From NCBI RefSeq assembly GCF_024758505.1, contig NZ_CP077970.1, positions 8,494,001 to 8,558,000 of the forward strand: DNA of 64,000 nt. Reading direction: 5' to 3'. The stretch's first letter is position 1, and each line of letters opens with the position of its first letter. Made by a program: the position numbers and the translations under genes. This stretch comes from Bradyrhizobium arachidis (GTDB lineage: Bacteria; Pseudomonadota; Alphaproteobacteria; Rhizobiales; Xanthobacteraceae). Below the pieces are notes generated by a model. That model searched no databases. It had not been told where the DNA came from and saw only the letters and a program-made list of their open reading frames with translations. Shown here one piece after another: positions 35,429 to 44,587 of the stretch.

Positions 35429-36493
35429 TCATGATCCGCCCCTGACGCGCCGGGCCGGCGCCGGCACGATCTGGATGCGCCCCCGGGACAGGCTGACGAG
35501 GGCTCCAGCAAGCGTCTGTTTGATGCTGATATGGCCGGTTCCGCGCGGGCCCGTCTCGTCCGCGACGGCGCGGTCGAGGACCGCAAGCAGGGCCTCGACC
35601 TTGCCGAGCTCGGCCGGGCCCTCATGCCCGACCGCGTCGATCGCCCGCAACAGGAGCCGCAAGCGCACCTCCTCGGGCAACGCGGCGAAGCTGGACGCCT
35701 CAAAACTTCGCCCGCCCGCGTGGTGCGACAAGCGGTCGCGATCTCTCAGCGCGAGGAAGCGCTCGGCGCCATCGGCCAGCACGTCCACGGCAGCGTTGGC
35801 GCGGGCGAGGCGCGCGGCGAGCCGGGCCAGGTTGCGCACGTTGCCGCCTTCGGCCGCCAGCGCCGGCAACAGCGCCCGCAGCCGCGGGCGCGTGAAGGCC
35901 GGATCGCGGTTGGTCGGATCGTCGGCAAAACCGATCTTTGCACGCGCAAGCGTCGCGATAAGCTGCGACTTCGGGACGTCGAGGAACGGACGCGCAAGCG
36001 CGACACCGTCGCGCTGCGTGATGCGCGCCATCGCGGACAGGCCGACAATGCCGCTGCCGCGGAGCAGCCGCATCAACAGCGTCTCGGCCTGGTCGTCGCG
36101 GGTATGGGCTGTCAGCACGTGGGTCGCGCCGCTCGCGCGCGCGACTTTCACGAGCAGCCGGTAGCGCGCGTCGCGCGCAGCGGCCGGCAGGCCCGTCTTC
36201 GGCTTGGCGCCGGTCCAGCGCATCGTCCGGTGCGTCAGGTCGAGCGAACGCGCGAGCTGCTTGACCTCGCGCGCCTCGCGCGCGGCGTCCTTGCGCAGGC
36301 CATGATCGACGGTGACGACGATGAGTTTTGGGCCACGCGCAAGACTGCGCCGCCAGCGCGCGGCAAGCCACATCAGCGCCAGGGAATCAGGCCCGCCGGA
36401 GACCGCGAGCACCAGCGCAGGCGCGCCTCTCAGCTCCGCGAAGAGCGCTTTGGCGGCGGCTGCCGAAATCGGAGAGTTGTCGTCGTCTGACAT
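35429..36493 (-). CDS. tilS: tRNA(Ile)-lysidine synthase
   Basis: A 354-residue enzyme that converts C34 of the AUA-reading tRNA(Ile) to lysidine using ATP and lysine. The PP-loop SGGPDSLALMWL is at 32-43, with HTRDDQAET (about 120) and LLRGSGIVGLSAM typical of TilS. The ATG at 36493 is preferred over an upstream TTG at 36532. It lies between cpoB and ftsH on the same strand. Confidence 0.93.
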   Translation of the reverse strand: MSDDDNSPISAAAAKALFAELRGAPALVLAVSGGPDSLALMWLAARWRRSLARGPKLIVVTVDHGLRKDAAREAREVKQLARSLDLTHRTMRWTGAKPKTGLPAAARDARYRLLVKVARASGATHVLTAHTRDDQAETLLMRLLRGSGIVGLSAMARITQRDGVALARPFLDVPKSQLIATLARAKIGFADDPTNRDPAFTRPRLRALLPALAAEGGNVRNLARLAARLARANAAVDVLADGAERFLALRDRDRLSHHAGGRSFEASSFAALPEEVRLRLLLRAIDAVGHEGPAELGKVEALLAVLDRAVADETGPRGTGHISIKQTLAGALVSLSRGRIQIVPAPARRVRGGS

Positions 36494-36571
36494 GACGCTG
36501 CCCGAGAGAGCAAGCAAGGGATGGCCGGCCAATCTAGCGCACGGCCATCCGCATTGTCAGTCACTTGGAAG

Positions 36572-37627
36572 CTAGCACTTCACCCGCTTCTGCTCACGGT
36601 CGACGGCGGCTTTGACGCCGGCGGAGGCGCGCGGATATTTGCGTCCGATCTCGCCGAAGGCGGCACAGGCGGCCTCCTTCTCCTTCAGCGCGGCCAGCGA
36701 CTGGCCGAGCCGCAGCAAGGCATCAGGGGCCTTGGCCGACTTCTCATATTTCGTGGTGACGGCGAGGAAGGATTCGGCGGCGTCGCGATATTGCTGGCGC
36801 TGGAAGAAGCTCTCACCGACCCAGTATTGGGCGTCGCCGAGCAGCGGATCGCTTGGATATTTTTGCGCAAAACTCTTCATGGTCTGCTCGGCGAGCGCGT
36901 AGTCCTTGCGCTGCATGTAGCCGATGCCGAGGTCGAACTCGTCGCGCGGCGTTTGGGCGGGCGGCTGGGTCGAGAGCCCGCCGCCGGCCGGCGCCGGATA
37001 GCCCGGCTGCGCCGCCTGAGGTTGGGATTGCGGCGTGCGGGCACCGGTGTTGGCAAGATCCAGCGGCTCTCCGGCACCACGTCCGCCGGGAGCGCCAACA
37101 GGGGCGCCCCCTTGCGACGGCATCGGCATCTGGCCGCCGCCGAGTGCGCGCGGCGCGCCCGGAGCGTTCGGATTCTGGCCCGGATCGAAGGCATCGCCCC
37201 GCCGGCGCGTGCCCGGCGCGCCCGGCGCCGGCTGCTCCTGGATGATCGGAGCGGGTGCGGCGACCTGCGGCTCATAGGGCTGCTGCTGGGCCGGCTGCTG
37301 CTGGCGATAAACCGGCGCGGCTTGGGCAGGGGCTTGGACAGGCTGTTGGTGCAGGGGCGGCGCGGCGGCGACGTTGGGCTGCACGGGCGCCTGGCCCGGC
37401 GTGGCCTGCGCCCCGCCCTCCAGTTGCCGGATGCGGTCCTCGAGCTGGCGGTTGCGGTATTGCAGCTCCTCGTTCTGGCCGGTGAGCTGGCGAAGCTGGT
37501 TTTCCAGCCGCTCGATCCGCATCTCGGCATCCACGTCTTCCGACTGCTGAGCAGATGCGGGCGAACACAGAGAGAGCAGCGCGGCAATCGCCACGGTGCC
37601 GGTAAAAGCCTTGATTGTAGATAACAT
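36572..37627 (-). CDS. cpoB: Tol-Pal associated protein CpoB/YbgF
   Basis: A 351-residue periplasmic protein: signal peptide (MLSTIKAFTGTVAIAALLSL, cut near 27), a trimerising coiled coil (IERLENQLRQLTGQNEELQY), a long Pro/Gln/Ala-rich linker, and a C-terminal TPR domain (DEFDLGIGYMQRKDYALAEQ). CpoB coordinates murein synthesis with Tol-Pal constriction. The ATG at 37627 follows AGGG. Same strand as pal, with a hairpin between. Confidence 0.92.
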   Translation of the reverse strand: MLSTIKAFTGTVAIAALLSLCSPASAQQSEDVDAEMRIERLENQLRQLTGQNEELQYRNRQLEDRIRQLEGGAQATPGQAPVQPNVAAAPPLHQQPVQAPAQAAPVYRQQQPAQQQPYEPQVAAPAPIIQEQPAPGAPGTRRRGDAFDPGQNPNAPGAPRALGGGQMPMPSQGGAPVGAPGGRGAGEPLDLANTGARTPQSQPQAAQPGYPAPAGGGLSTQPPAQTPRDEFDLGIGYMQRKDYALAEQTMKSFAQKYPSDPLLGDAQYWVGESFFQRQQYRDAAESFLAVTTKYEKSAKAPDALLRLGQSLAALKEKEAACAAFGEIGRKYPRASAGVKAAVDREQKRVKC

Positions 37628-37754
37628 CTTGCCCTGACGACGAAAGCGGCGTGGCGCGCGGCGGACAACTCGCCGGGCCGCACATAAAGGGAGGGAGTAC
37701 GCCAAAACTGTGACTGCTACCAAAGGGTTTCTACGCCGCCCCCGCAAAACGAAA

Positions 37755-37775
37755 CCGGCGCCCGAGAGGCGCCGG
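37755..37775 (-). terminator. Hairpin between pal and cpoB
   Basis: CCGGCGCC-N5-GGCGCCGG, a perfect 8-bp stem, followed on the minus strand by TTTCGTTTT. A likely intrinsic terminator or attenuator after pal. Confidence 0.7.
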
Positions 37776-37815
37776 CATAGTCCATGTCTGAAGCTGAACG
37801 GAACCTGACTGATCG

Positions 37816-38304
37816 TCAGGAACTCGCGTTCAGCACGGTGACGGCGCGACGGTTCTGCGACCAGCAGGAGATGTCGTTACACACGGCGACCGGACGCTCC
37901 TTGCCGTAGGAGATCGTGCGCATGCGGTTCGGGTCGATGCCGCGCGAGGCCAGGAACGAGCGCACCGACTGGGCGCGGCGGGCGCCGAGCGCGATGTTGT
38001 ATTCGCGGGTGCCGCGTTCGTCGGCATGACCTTCGATGGTGAAGCTGTAGCGCGGATAGCTCTGCAGCCACTGCGCCTGCTTCTCCAGGGTGACGATCGC
38101 CTGCGGGGTCAGATCGGTCTGGTCGCTCTCGAAGAACACGCGGTCGCCCACATTCACCACGAAATCCTGCTGGCTGCCCGGCGTCGCGGCGCTGGCCATC
38201 GCATCGGCACCCAGGTTCTTGTTGGCGCAGGCGCCCATCGACAGCGCGACCGCAAGCACTGCAGCCAGCTTCAATCCCTGGAGGAAACGCATAGGATATT
38301 TCAT
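37816..38304 (-). CDS. pal: Peptidoglycan-associated lipoprotein Pal
   Basis: A 162-residue outer membrane lipoprotein with lipobox LSMGAC (Cys26). The OmpA-like peptidoglycan-binding domain follows: FESDQTDLTPQA, FTIEGHADERGTREYNIALG and RRAQSVRSFL. It anchors the outer membrane to murein and works with TolB and TolQRA in constriction. It is separated from tolB by about 4.9 kb of unrelated genes here. A CtrA-like site lies 135 bases upstream. Confidence 0.96.
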   Translation of the reverse strand: MKYPMRFLQGLKLAAVLAVALSMGACANKNLGADAMASAATPGSQQDFVVNVGDRVFFESDQTDLTPQAIVTLEKQAQWLQSYPRYSFTIEGHADERGTREYNIALGARRAQSVRSFLASRGIDPNRMRTISYGKERPVAVCNDISCWSQNRRAVTVLNASS

Positions 38305-38438
38305 TCCGGAGCCTCCACGCTCACGTTAGTCCACTGCTTTCCGGTCTACAGGGGGTTGGTTAAGCGAACGTTCCGTCAACCTTGATGGGACGTTGCCACA
38401 GCCGGTCAAATGCCCCCGATCGGCCAAAAGCACCCACG

Positions 38439-38457
38439 ATGGTTAATGGGTTGTAAA
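38439..38457 (-). promoter_or_regulatory. Candidate CtrA site upstream of pal
   Basis: On the minus strand TTTA-N7-TTAACCAT: one imperfect TTAA half and one full rhizobial half-site TTAACCAT with the correct seven-base spacing, 135 bases before the pal ATG. Binding is inferred. Confidence 0.45.
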
Positions 38458-38558
38458 TGTGGCGCGACGGTGAAGGCAAGCCGCAACAGCCGGCAAAAGC
38501 AGTGGTTTTGCCGGAACAATGGCCTTGCGGCCACAAGGAACGGAGGAATTAGCTGGCC

Positions 38559-38619
38559 TCAGGACTGCGCGGTGCCTGCGGCCGGCTTTGGTGCGGTCTG
38601 GCGCTGGCTCGCGATCGGA
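38559..38619 (-). pseudogene. Duplicated 3' tail of the FeeM-like synthase gene
   Basis: On the minus strand this encodes ASQRQTAPKPAAGTAQS then stop, nearly the same as the C-terminus of the gene at 39720-40445 (ASQRQAAPKPVLVAGTAQS, stop). The match is about 60 bases in the same orientation with one 9-base gap. Only the tail is present. It flanks the AraC gene on the side opposite the intact gene. The surrounding 354-base gap 38305-38658 holds this fragment and the CtrA-like site, and nothing else I can name. Confidence 0.75.
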
Positions 38620-38658
38620 TAAGGACAAGCCGCCATCCCAGACCTTATTTCAGCGGCG

Positions 38659-39540
38659 TTACTTCAGCGGCAAAAACAGTTCCGCGACCGTTTCATGCTC
38701 CGGCACTTCCGGGAAAAAGCTGAGTCGCTGGCAGTAGATCGGGAAGTCTCGCGCCTCTTCGCCGCTCGCCGGCAGCCAATCGTGATAGAGATAGAGCGCC
38801 GCGGGCTCCAGATTGTGGGTATTGCCGACAACGCGCAGCACCGCGCAACGTCCGCCGGGAATCACGCCGGCCTTGATCTGTTCGCCGTTCGCCTCAATCG
38901 GCCGGTCGGTCCCGACACACAGGTCCAGGCTATAGTCGGCCGGGGATGCGGGCCGCCTCTCGGAACGCCAGACGTTGAAGGTCGGACTTGTCTTGGGGTG
39001 CAGGTTAGCTGCCTTGCGCCAGGCGATGAACCGCTGGATGGTGTCGCCGATCGTCGCCGGGTCGCCCCGATGCTCCATGATCGCCACCGGCGTCGGTGCC
39101 ACATCGCGGATCGTCACGTCGTCTGCGGTAAAGGTCTTGTGCATGCGCTTGCTCCTCGCATTGTCGAGAGGCCCGAAGGCCGCAAGCCACGGCTCCCAAT
39201 CAGGAGATTTCCGAAACGACGAAGGTGATTGCCCAAAGCGTTGCCGAAAAGCGCGGGCGAAAGCATCCGGTGCGTCGTAACCGGCGTCCATCGCGATGTC
39301 CGTGACGCTTTCGTCGTCCCTGTAGGCCAGCAGGTAGGAAGCACGCTTCAAACGGGCAAGCTGGACATAACGATGCACGGACAACCCGAAGGTCGCCGTA
39401 AACTGCCGGTGGAAATGGAACTTGGAGAAGGCCGCGACGCGGCTCACCGTTTCCAGGTCAAGATCACCGTCAAGATGCTGGTCTATGTAGTCCAGCACCC
39501 GCTGCATCCGGGCATGGTAGTTTTGGAGCGCCGCCTTCAT
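38659..39540 (-). CDS. AraC family regulator with GyrI-like effector domain
   Basis: A 293-residue protein. N-terminal double helix-turn-helix of AraC type (about 8-110: LDLETVSRVAAFSKFHFHRQ ... GYDAPDAFARAFRQRFGQSP). The C-terminal GyrI/SOUL-like small-molecule domain (about 130-293: VTIRDVAPTPVAIMEHRG ... EHETVAELFLPLK). Probably a drug- or metabolite-sensing activator. It is bracketed by the duplicated FeeM-like gene tails, which suggests it is a later insertion. Confidence 0.88.
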   Translation of the reverse strand: MKAALQNYHARMQRVLDYIDQHLDGDLDLETVSRVAAFSKFHFHRQFTATFGLSVHRYVQLARLKRASYLLAYRDDESVTDIAMDAGYDAPDAFARAFRQRFGQSPSSFRKSPDWEPWLAAFGPLDNARSKRMHKTFTADDVTIRDVAPTPVAIMEHRGDPATIGDTIQRFIAWRKAANLHPKTSPTFNVWRSERRPASPADYSLDLCVGTDRPIEANGEQIKAGVIPGGRCAVLRVVGNTHNLEPAALYLYHDWLPASGEEARDFPIYCQRLSFFPEVPEHETVAELFLPLK

Positions 39541-39675
39541 CGTTCCTCCGTGGCGGCACCAGCTAGTCGCTCATGGCCATCACGTGCTCGACCGATCTTG
39601 CGGTTTTGGATGGATTGACCGGAAACCTCTCACGACCGCTTGCAGGCGAGCATCGGCATTCGCGGTTCTCTTGAC

Positions 39676-39710
39676 GCGAACCGGTCCCCACTTCGCTCGA
39701 AAACGCTTCT
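39676..39710. repeat. Possible dispersed rhizobial intergenic motif
   Basis: The stretch beginning GCGAACCGGTCCCCACTTCG and continuing CTCGAAAACGCT resembles a short motif I recall in many Rhizobiales intergenic regions. It lies between AraC and the FeeM-like gene. Recognition is from memory only. Confidence 0.3.
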
Positions 39711-39719
39711 GTCGCGGGA

Positions 39720-40445
39720 TCAGGACTGCGCGGTGCCTGCGACCAGCACCGGCTTCGGTGCGGCCTGGCGCTGGCTCGCGCGATCGAACAGCATCCGCCG
39801 CTCGAAGGCCGACGAGCGCAGGAACGGATAGCGGGCGAGCACCTTCTCGCGCACCGACGGAAGATGCGTGGCCATCAACCCGACCGGCTTGACGAGGCCG
39901 GGATAGAGCCGCGGCTCGCACCAGGTCTCCTGCAGGAACACCCGCCGATAGAACGGCTGGTGCTCGGCGCGCACGATCGCAAGCCCGTAGTCGGCATTGA
40001 AGTGAACGCCGGCGGTCGAGCCCAGCCGCACGGTTACGTAGGGCAGTTCAGGGAAGCGCCGCACCTTGTCGGGATCGGCGACGAAGCGGGTGGAATCGAT
40101 GAACACCATGCCCTTGTCGAGCATGGGGTGCAGCACGTCGCCGAACAGCTCGACCGACGGCGACAGCCGCCATTCCGAGGTCAGCACGCTGATGCGGATC
40201 GAGCTGTAGAGTTCGCCATGCAGGTAGACGCCGAAGGTCCAGGCGTTGGGCGCGTCCTCGAACTGATCGGACACGCGCCCGTCGAGCGAGGCCTTGACCG
40301 CGCCCTCGCGCAGGTAAGCGCGATAGCGGAGCCGGTAGATCTCTTCTTTTTCTTCCGGGGTCTCCGCGAGGCGGTAGTCCACATGTTCCATCGGGTCCCA
40401 GGTCCGGCCATGAATGACCGGTTTGGGCTCGGCAGCGGACTTCAT
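39720..40445 (-). CDS. FeeM-like N-acyl amino acid / autoinducer synthase family protein
   Basis: A 241-residue protein of the GNAT-like N-acyl transferase group (VDYRLAETPEEKEEIYRLRY ... FGVYLHGELYSSIRISVLTS ... FIDSTRFVAD ... YVTVRLGSTAGVHFNADYGL ... HQPFYRRVFL). FeeM and LuxI-type enzymes of this fold join an acyl chain from acyl-ACP to an amine. The product here is unknown. The ATG is at 40445; the in-frame TTG at 40469 is unlikely. A full CtrA consensus lies 52 bases upstream. The adjacent upstream gene is a GGDEF/EAL protein. The 3' tail is duplicated at 38559-38619. Confidence 0.75.
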   Translation of the reverse strand: MKSAAEPKPVIHGRTWDPMEHVDYRLAETPEEKEEIYRLRYRAYLREGAVKASLDGRVSDQFEDAPNAWTFGVYLHGELYSSIRISVLTSEWRLSPSVELFGDVLHPMLDKGMVFIDSTRFVADPDKVRRFPELPYVTVRLGSTAGVHFNADYGLAIVRAEHQPFYRRVFLQETWCEPRLYPGLVKPVGLMATHLPSVREKVLARYPFLRSSAFERRMLFDRASQRQAAPKPVLVAGTAQS

Positions 40446-40496
40446 GCGGGGGGACTCCAACAACTTCAAAACAACTTTCGCGCGTGCGACAATTCA

Positions 40497-40512
40497 TTAA
40501 CAGCTTCTTAAC
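40497..40512. promoter_or_regulatory. Candidate CtrA box (TTAA-N7-TTAAC)
   Basis: TTAACAGCTTCTTAAC on the plus strand; the complement also reads GTTAAGAAGCTGTTAA. The full consensus with correct spacing lies 52 bases before the ATG of the FeeM-like gene. Confidence 0.6.
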
Positions 40513-40617
40513 GAAGAAGCAAAGCATTCAAATTGTTAGGGTTAACCCCGTAACTCTACGGGCGGCGCTACAGACAGTGCAGCGACGGTCCGCACCAATA
40601 GAACTATTGGGAAATAC

Positions 40618-42945
40618 TTAGCCCCGGGAGGCGACGACCTGGAGCTGATCTTCCGGCCGACGACCATGGGACGCGTTGAGGAGCTGGCGCATCCGCACCG
40701 CCGGGACCGGGCGGCTGAACAGATAACCCTGCGCCTCGCTGACGGTGCCGTCGGTGCTGATCAGCTCGAGCTGCTCGTTGGTCTCGATGCCCTCGACCAC
40801 GACCGACATGCCGAGATCGGCCGACAGCCGCGCCACGCCGCGGAGCAGCGTCAGCGGCCGATCGGTGTCGATGCCCTCGAGGAAGGAACGGTCGATCTTC
40901 ACCTTCTGCATCGGGAAATTGTGCAGATAGCTGAGGCTGGAATAGCCGGTGCCGAAATCGTCGAGCGAGATGCTCACGCCCAACGCATGGAGCTGCGACA
41001 GGATGTCGTGCGTGAGCTGGGTGTTACGGAGCAGCGATGATTCCGTGATCTCGATCTCGAGCCGATGCGCCGGCAGTCCCGACACTTCGAGCGCGTAGCG
41101 GATTTCGCTCAAGACATCGCGCTGGTGGAATTGCTGCGGCGAGAAGTTGACGGCGACGCTGACGCCTTCGGGCCACTTCATGCATTCCATGCAGGCGCGG
41201 CGCAGGATCCAGCGGCCGAGATCGACGATCAGGCCCATGTCCTCGGCGACCGGGATGATGTCGACCGGCGAGACCGTGCCGCGCACCGGATGGTTCCAGC
41301 GGAGCAGCGCCTCGCAAGTGGTGATCTTGCCGGACTTGAGATTGACCAGCGGCTGGTAGAACAGCTCGAACTCCTCGTTCGCCAGCGCCTTGCGCAGGTC
41401 GAGCTCGAGGATGCGGCGGGCCTCGACGGTCGCAGCCATCTCGTCGCGGAAGAAGCAGAAGGTGCCGCGGCCGTCCGCCTTGGCGCGATAGAGCGCCATG
41501 TCGGCGTTCTTCAGCAGCGTGTCGGCGCCGACCCCTTCCGGCGAGGTCAGCGCAATGCCGACGCTGGCGCCGATCTCGACCAGATGGTTGTCGATCCGGT
41601 AGCGCTCGCTGAGCCGCTCGACGATGCGGCGCGCCAGCGCGGCGGCATCCTCGGGCGAATTGATGTTCTGCTGGAACACGACGAACTCGTCGCCGCCGAA
41701 GCGCGCGACGAAATCTTCGGGGCGGAGCATTTCGCGCAGCCGGTTGGCGACCGCGCAGAGAAGCTGGTCGCCGCAGGGATGACCGAGCGTGTCGTTGACC
41801 TGCTTGAACTGGTCGAGGTCGACGAACAAGAGTGCCGACATGCGCTCGGCGCTGTGCGAGATCGCGAGCAGACGTCCGATCTCGTCGCGGAAGTTGACGC
41901 GGTTGGGCAGCGCGGTGAGCTCGTCGTAGCGGGCGAGATGGCTGATCCTGGCCTCGGCATTGGTGCGCTCGGTGATGTCCTCGAGTAGCAGCACGGTGCC
42001 GCCGCCGGCCATCGGCTGGAACGTCCATGCCAGCGTGCGCCCGCGCGACAAATTGGGATCGGTGGTGACGATCTCCTTCATCTGCGCGTGCTCGATCTCG
42101 CTCAGCAGCATATTGCCGCTCTCGATGGACAGCGATCCGGCGGCGACGCAGGCGGAAACGATATCGGCGGCGCTGGCGCCGCGGGTGGTGAAATTATCCG
42201 ACAGCTCCATCAGCTCGCTGAAGCGGTGGTTCATGACGGCGAGACGGCCGTCGGCGCGGAACATGCACAGCCCATGCGGCATGTTGTTCAGCGCGGTGTC
42301 GAACTGGCCGGCGAGCGCCGCCTCGCGCTCGCGCGCCACCAGCGCCTGCACGAAGATGCGCTGCAAATTGGTCGAGATCTTGCGCAGCGCCAGGAAGAAC
42401 ACCGTGCAGACCATCGACAGGCCGATGTAATAGATCGTGCCGTTCATCGCGAGCGCGATCGCGGTCGGGCCGCAGGCGAGCGCGACCTGGAGATGATAGA
42501 TCCAGGGCCGGCCGTAGGTCCGGCCCACGCCCGCCGACACATAGCCGGTGGTGACGGTGAGGCAGATCATGTGCACGACGGCATCGTCGGTCGCGATCAG
42601 CGCGACCGTGCACCAGACGCCGAGCGCCAGCGCATAGAGCAGCGCCGCGATCTGGTAGCGCATCTCCCAGTTGGCCGCTTCCGTCGCGGTCAGCACGGAC
42701 TTGCGCTTCATGTACCAGTGCGTGTCGAAACCGCGATAGATGCCGATCGTGCTGAGCAGGCCAACACAGATCCACAGCGCGGTCGAATCCGTCTTGAACG
42801 CAGTCATGCCGGCGGCGAGCGCAACCATCACCGCGCCCGCGAAAAGCGGCGCAGGATTCTGGAAAAGCGAGTCGATCAGCGCCGCGTAAATTGACGGCGA
42901 GACTTTTTGTTGATCGGACTCTCCGCTCTGACTTGCGAGCTGCAT
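40618..42945 (-). CDS. Membrane GGDEF/EAL c-di-GMP signalling protein
   Basis: A 775-residue protein. The N-terminal about 30-200 has six or so membrane segments. A PAS-like domain follows (ALNNMPHGLCMFRADGRLAV, about 220-340), then GGDEF (RFGGDEFVVF near 418) and EAL (CEALLRWNHP near 545, with DDFGTGYSSLSYL and VKIDRSFL). Both the synthase motif GGDEF and the phosphodiesterase core look intact, so it could make or break c-di-GMP. The ATG is at 42945. It sits inside the split tol-pal cluster. Confidence 0.93.
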   Translation of the reverse strand: MQLASQSGESDQQKVSPSIYAALIDSLFQNPAPLFAGAVMVALAAGMTAFKTDSTALWICVGLLSTIGIYRGFDTHWYMKRKSVLTATEAANWEMRYQIAALLYALALGVWCTVALIATDDAVVHMICLTVTTGYVSAGVGRTYGRPWIYHLQVALACGPTAIALAMNGTIYYIGLSMVCTVFFLALRKISTNLQRIFVQALVAREREAALAGQFDTALNNMPHGLCMFRADGRLAVMNHRFSELMELSDNFTTRGASAADIVSACVAAGSLSIESGNMLLSEIEHAQMKEIVTTDPNLSRGRTLAWTFQPMAGGGTVLLLEDITERTNAEARISHLARYDELTALPNRVNFRDEIGRLLAISHSAERMSALLFVDLDQFKQVNDTLGHPCGDQLLCAVANRLREMLRPEDFVARFGGDEFVVFQQNINSPEDAAALARRIVERLSERYRIDNHLVEIGASVGIALTSPEGVGADTLLKNADMALYRAKADGRGTFCFFRDEMAATVEARRILELDLRKALANEEFELFYQPLVNLKSGKITTCEALLRWNHPVRGTVSPVDIIPVAEDMGLIVDLGRWILRRACMECMKWPEGVSVAVNFSPQQFHQRDVLSEIRYALEVSGLPAHRLEIEITESSLLRNTQLTHDILSQLHALGVSISLDDFGTGYSSLSYLHNFPMQKVKIDRSFLEGIDTDRPLTLLRGVARLSADLGMSVVVEGIETNEQLELISTDGTVSEAQGYLFSRPVPAVRMRQLLNASHGRRPEDQLQVVASRG

Positions 42946-43194
42946 TTTGGTTGTACGCGTCCTGTTTGGCGCGTACTTTTACCCAGCCGGTATGAAGTCT
43001 TTCTGAGGGAACATCGTTAAAGTCGGGTGTTTTTGTAGGTTTTTCGAACCGATTTCTGCTGAAATATCAAGCAACTGGGCAAGCTTTGCCGACGGCAAGG
43101 TGAAGGAATGCTTGCCGCCGAGGAACATCGCCGAAAAATCGGCGCGGTTTTTCGAAAACATCGCGCGGTCGGACGCGCCGATACAACCGCGTCA

Positions 43195-44571
43195 TCAGCC
43201 GGAGGTTGACGACAAGAGCGGCGACCAGGCCGGGTCGGACGCGTAGCCCGGCGTCGGCACCTTCTGCTCGTTGCGCCCTGAAATGTCGACGGAGTAGAGC
43301 GACGGCCCGCCGGCGCCGCCGGGATCGCGGAAGAACATCACCACGCGGCCGTTCGGCGCAAACGTCGGGCCCTCGTTGTGGAAGCCCGCGGTGAGGATGC
43401 GCTCGCCCGAGCCGTCGGGCTTCATGATGCCGATCGCGAACTGTCCGCCGCCCTGCTTGGTGAAGGCGATGTAGTCGCCGCGCGGCGACCACACCGGCGT
43501 CGAATAGCTGCCGCTGGTGTCGTCCTTGGAGAAGGAGATGCGCTGCGCAGCTCCGCCGCTCGCCGACATGACGTAGATCTGCGGCTTGCCGCCGCGATCG
43601 GACTCGAAGCAGATCCGCGTGCCGTCGGGCGAATAGGACGGCGAGGTATCGATCGCCGGCGTGTCGGTGAGCCGCGTGGTCGAGCGCGAACGCAGATCCA
43701 TCACGAACAGGTTGGAGTTGCCGCCCTGCTGCAGGCTCATGATGACGCGCTGGCCGTCCGGCGAGAACCGCGGCGCAAAGGTCATGCCGGGGAAGTTGCC
43801 GACGATCTCACGCTGCCCGGTCTCGATATTGTAGAGATAGACCTTTGGATCGCCCTGGCCGAATTCCATGTAGGTGATTTCCTGAGAATTCGGCGAGAAG
43901 CGCGGCGTCAGCACGAGGTCGGAGCCGCGGGTCAGATAGCGCACATTCGCGCCGTCCTGGTCCATGATCGCGAGCCGCTTGACGCGCCGCTCCTTGGCGC
44001 CGGTCTCGTCGACGAACACCACGCGGCTGTCGAAATAGCCCTTGTCGCCGGTCAGGCGCTCATAGATCTGGTCGGAGATGATGTGGGCGATGCGCCGCCA
44101 GTATTCCGGCGAGGTGAAGTATTGCTGGCCGGTGAGCTGCTGGCCGGAGGCGACGTCCCAGAGACGGAATTCAGCCTTGAGGCGGCCGTCGGGCTGGCGC
44201 GTCATGCGGCCGGTGACGAGTGCCTGCGCGTTGATGGTCTTCCAGTTCTGGAATTGCGGCGCGACGTCGATGTTGCCGATGCGCTCGATGAAGGCGGCCT
44301 GGTCGATCGGGTTGAACAGCCCCGAGCGCTTCAGATTGTTGGTGATGACCTGCGTCACGCCGTTGCCGACCTCGCCGTCGGACGGCGAGCCCGGCACGAA
44401 ATTGGTGATCGCGATCGGCAGCGGCGCAACATTGCCTTCGGTGATCTGCAGCTTGGTTTGTGCCTGAAGACGGTTCGGCAGCAACAGACCTGCGGCAGCA
44501 CCGGCACCTCCGATCAGGAGCTTCCGGCGATCGATCGGCAAAGGAGACAAGGAAAATGACTTTACGGACAT
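43195..44571 (-). CDS. tolB: Tol-Pal protein TolB
   Basis: A 458-residue periplasmic beta-propeller protein. The N-terminal domain ([20 protein letters not shown]) precedes WD40-like repeats ([63 protein letters not shown]). The leader has [20 protein letters not shown] ending LQA, a twin-arginine type signal. TolB links Pal to the TolQRA motor. It ends the tolQRAB run; tolA is 16 bases upstream. Confidence 0.96.
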   Translation of the reverse strand: MSVKSFSLSPLPIDRRKLLIGGAGAAAGLLLPNRLQAQTKLQITEGNVAPLPIAITNFVPGSPSDGEVGNGVTQVITNNLKRSGLFNPIDQAAFIERIGNIDVAPQFQNWKTINAQALVTGRMTRQPDGRLKAEFRLWDVASGQQLTGQQYFTSPEYWRRIAHIISDQIYERLTGDKGYFDSRVVFVDETGAKERRVKRLAIMDQDGANVRYLTRGSDLVLTPRFSPNSQEITYMEFGQGDPKVYLYNIETGQREIVGNFPGMTFAPRFSPDGQRVIMSLQQGGNSNLFVMDLRSRSTTRLTDTPAIDTSPSYSPDGTRICFESDRGGKPQIYVMSASGGAAQRISFSKDDTSGSYSTPVWSPRGDYIAFTKQGGGQFAIGIMKPDGSGERILTAGFHNEGPTFAPNGRVVMFFRDPGGAGGPSLYSVDISGRNEQKVPTPGYASDPAWSPLLSSTSG

Positions 44572-44587
44572 TGTGAGCTCTCAAACA

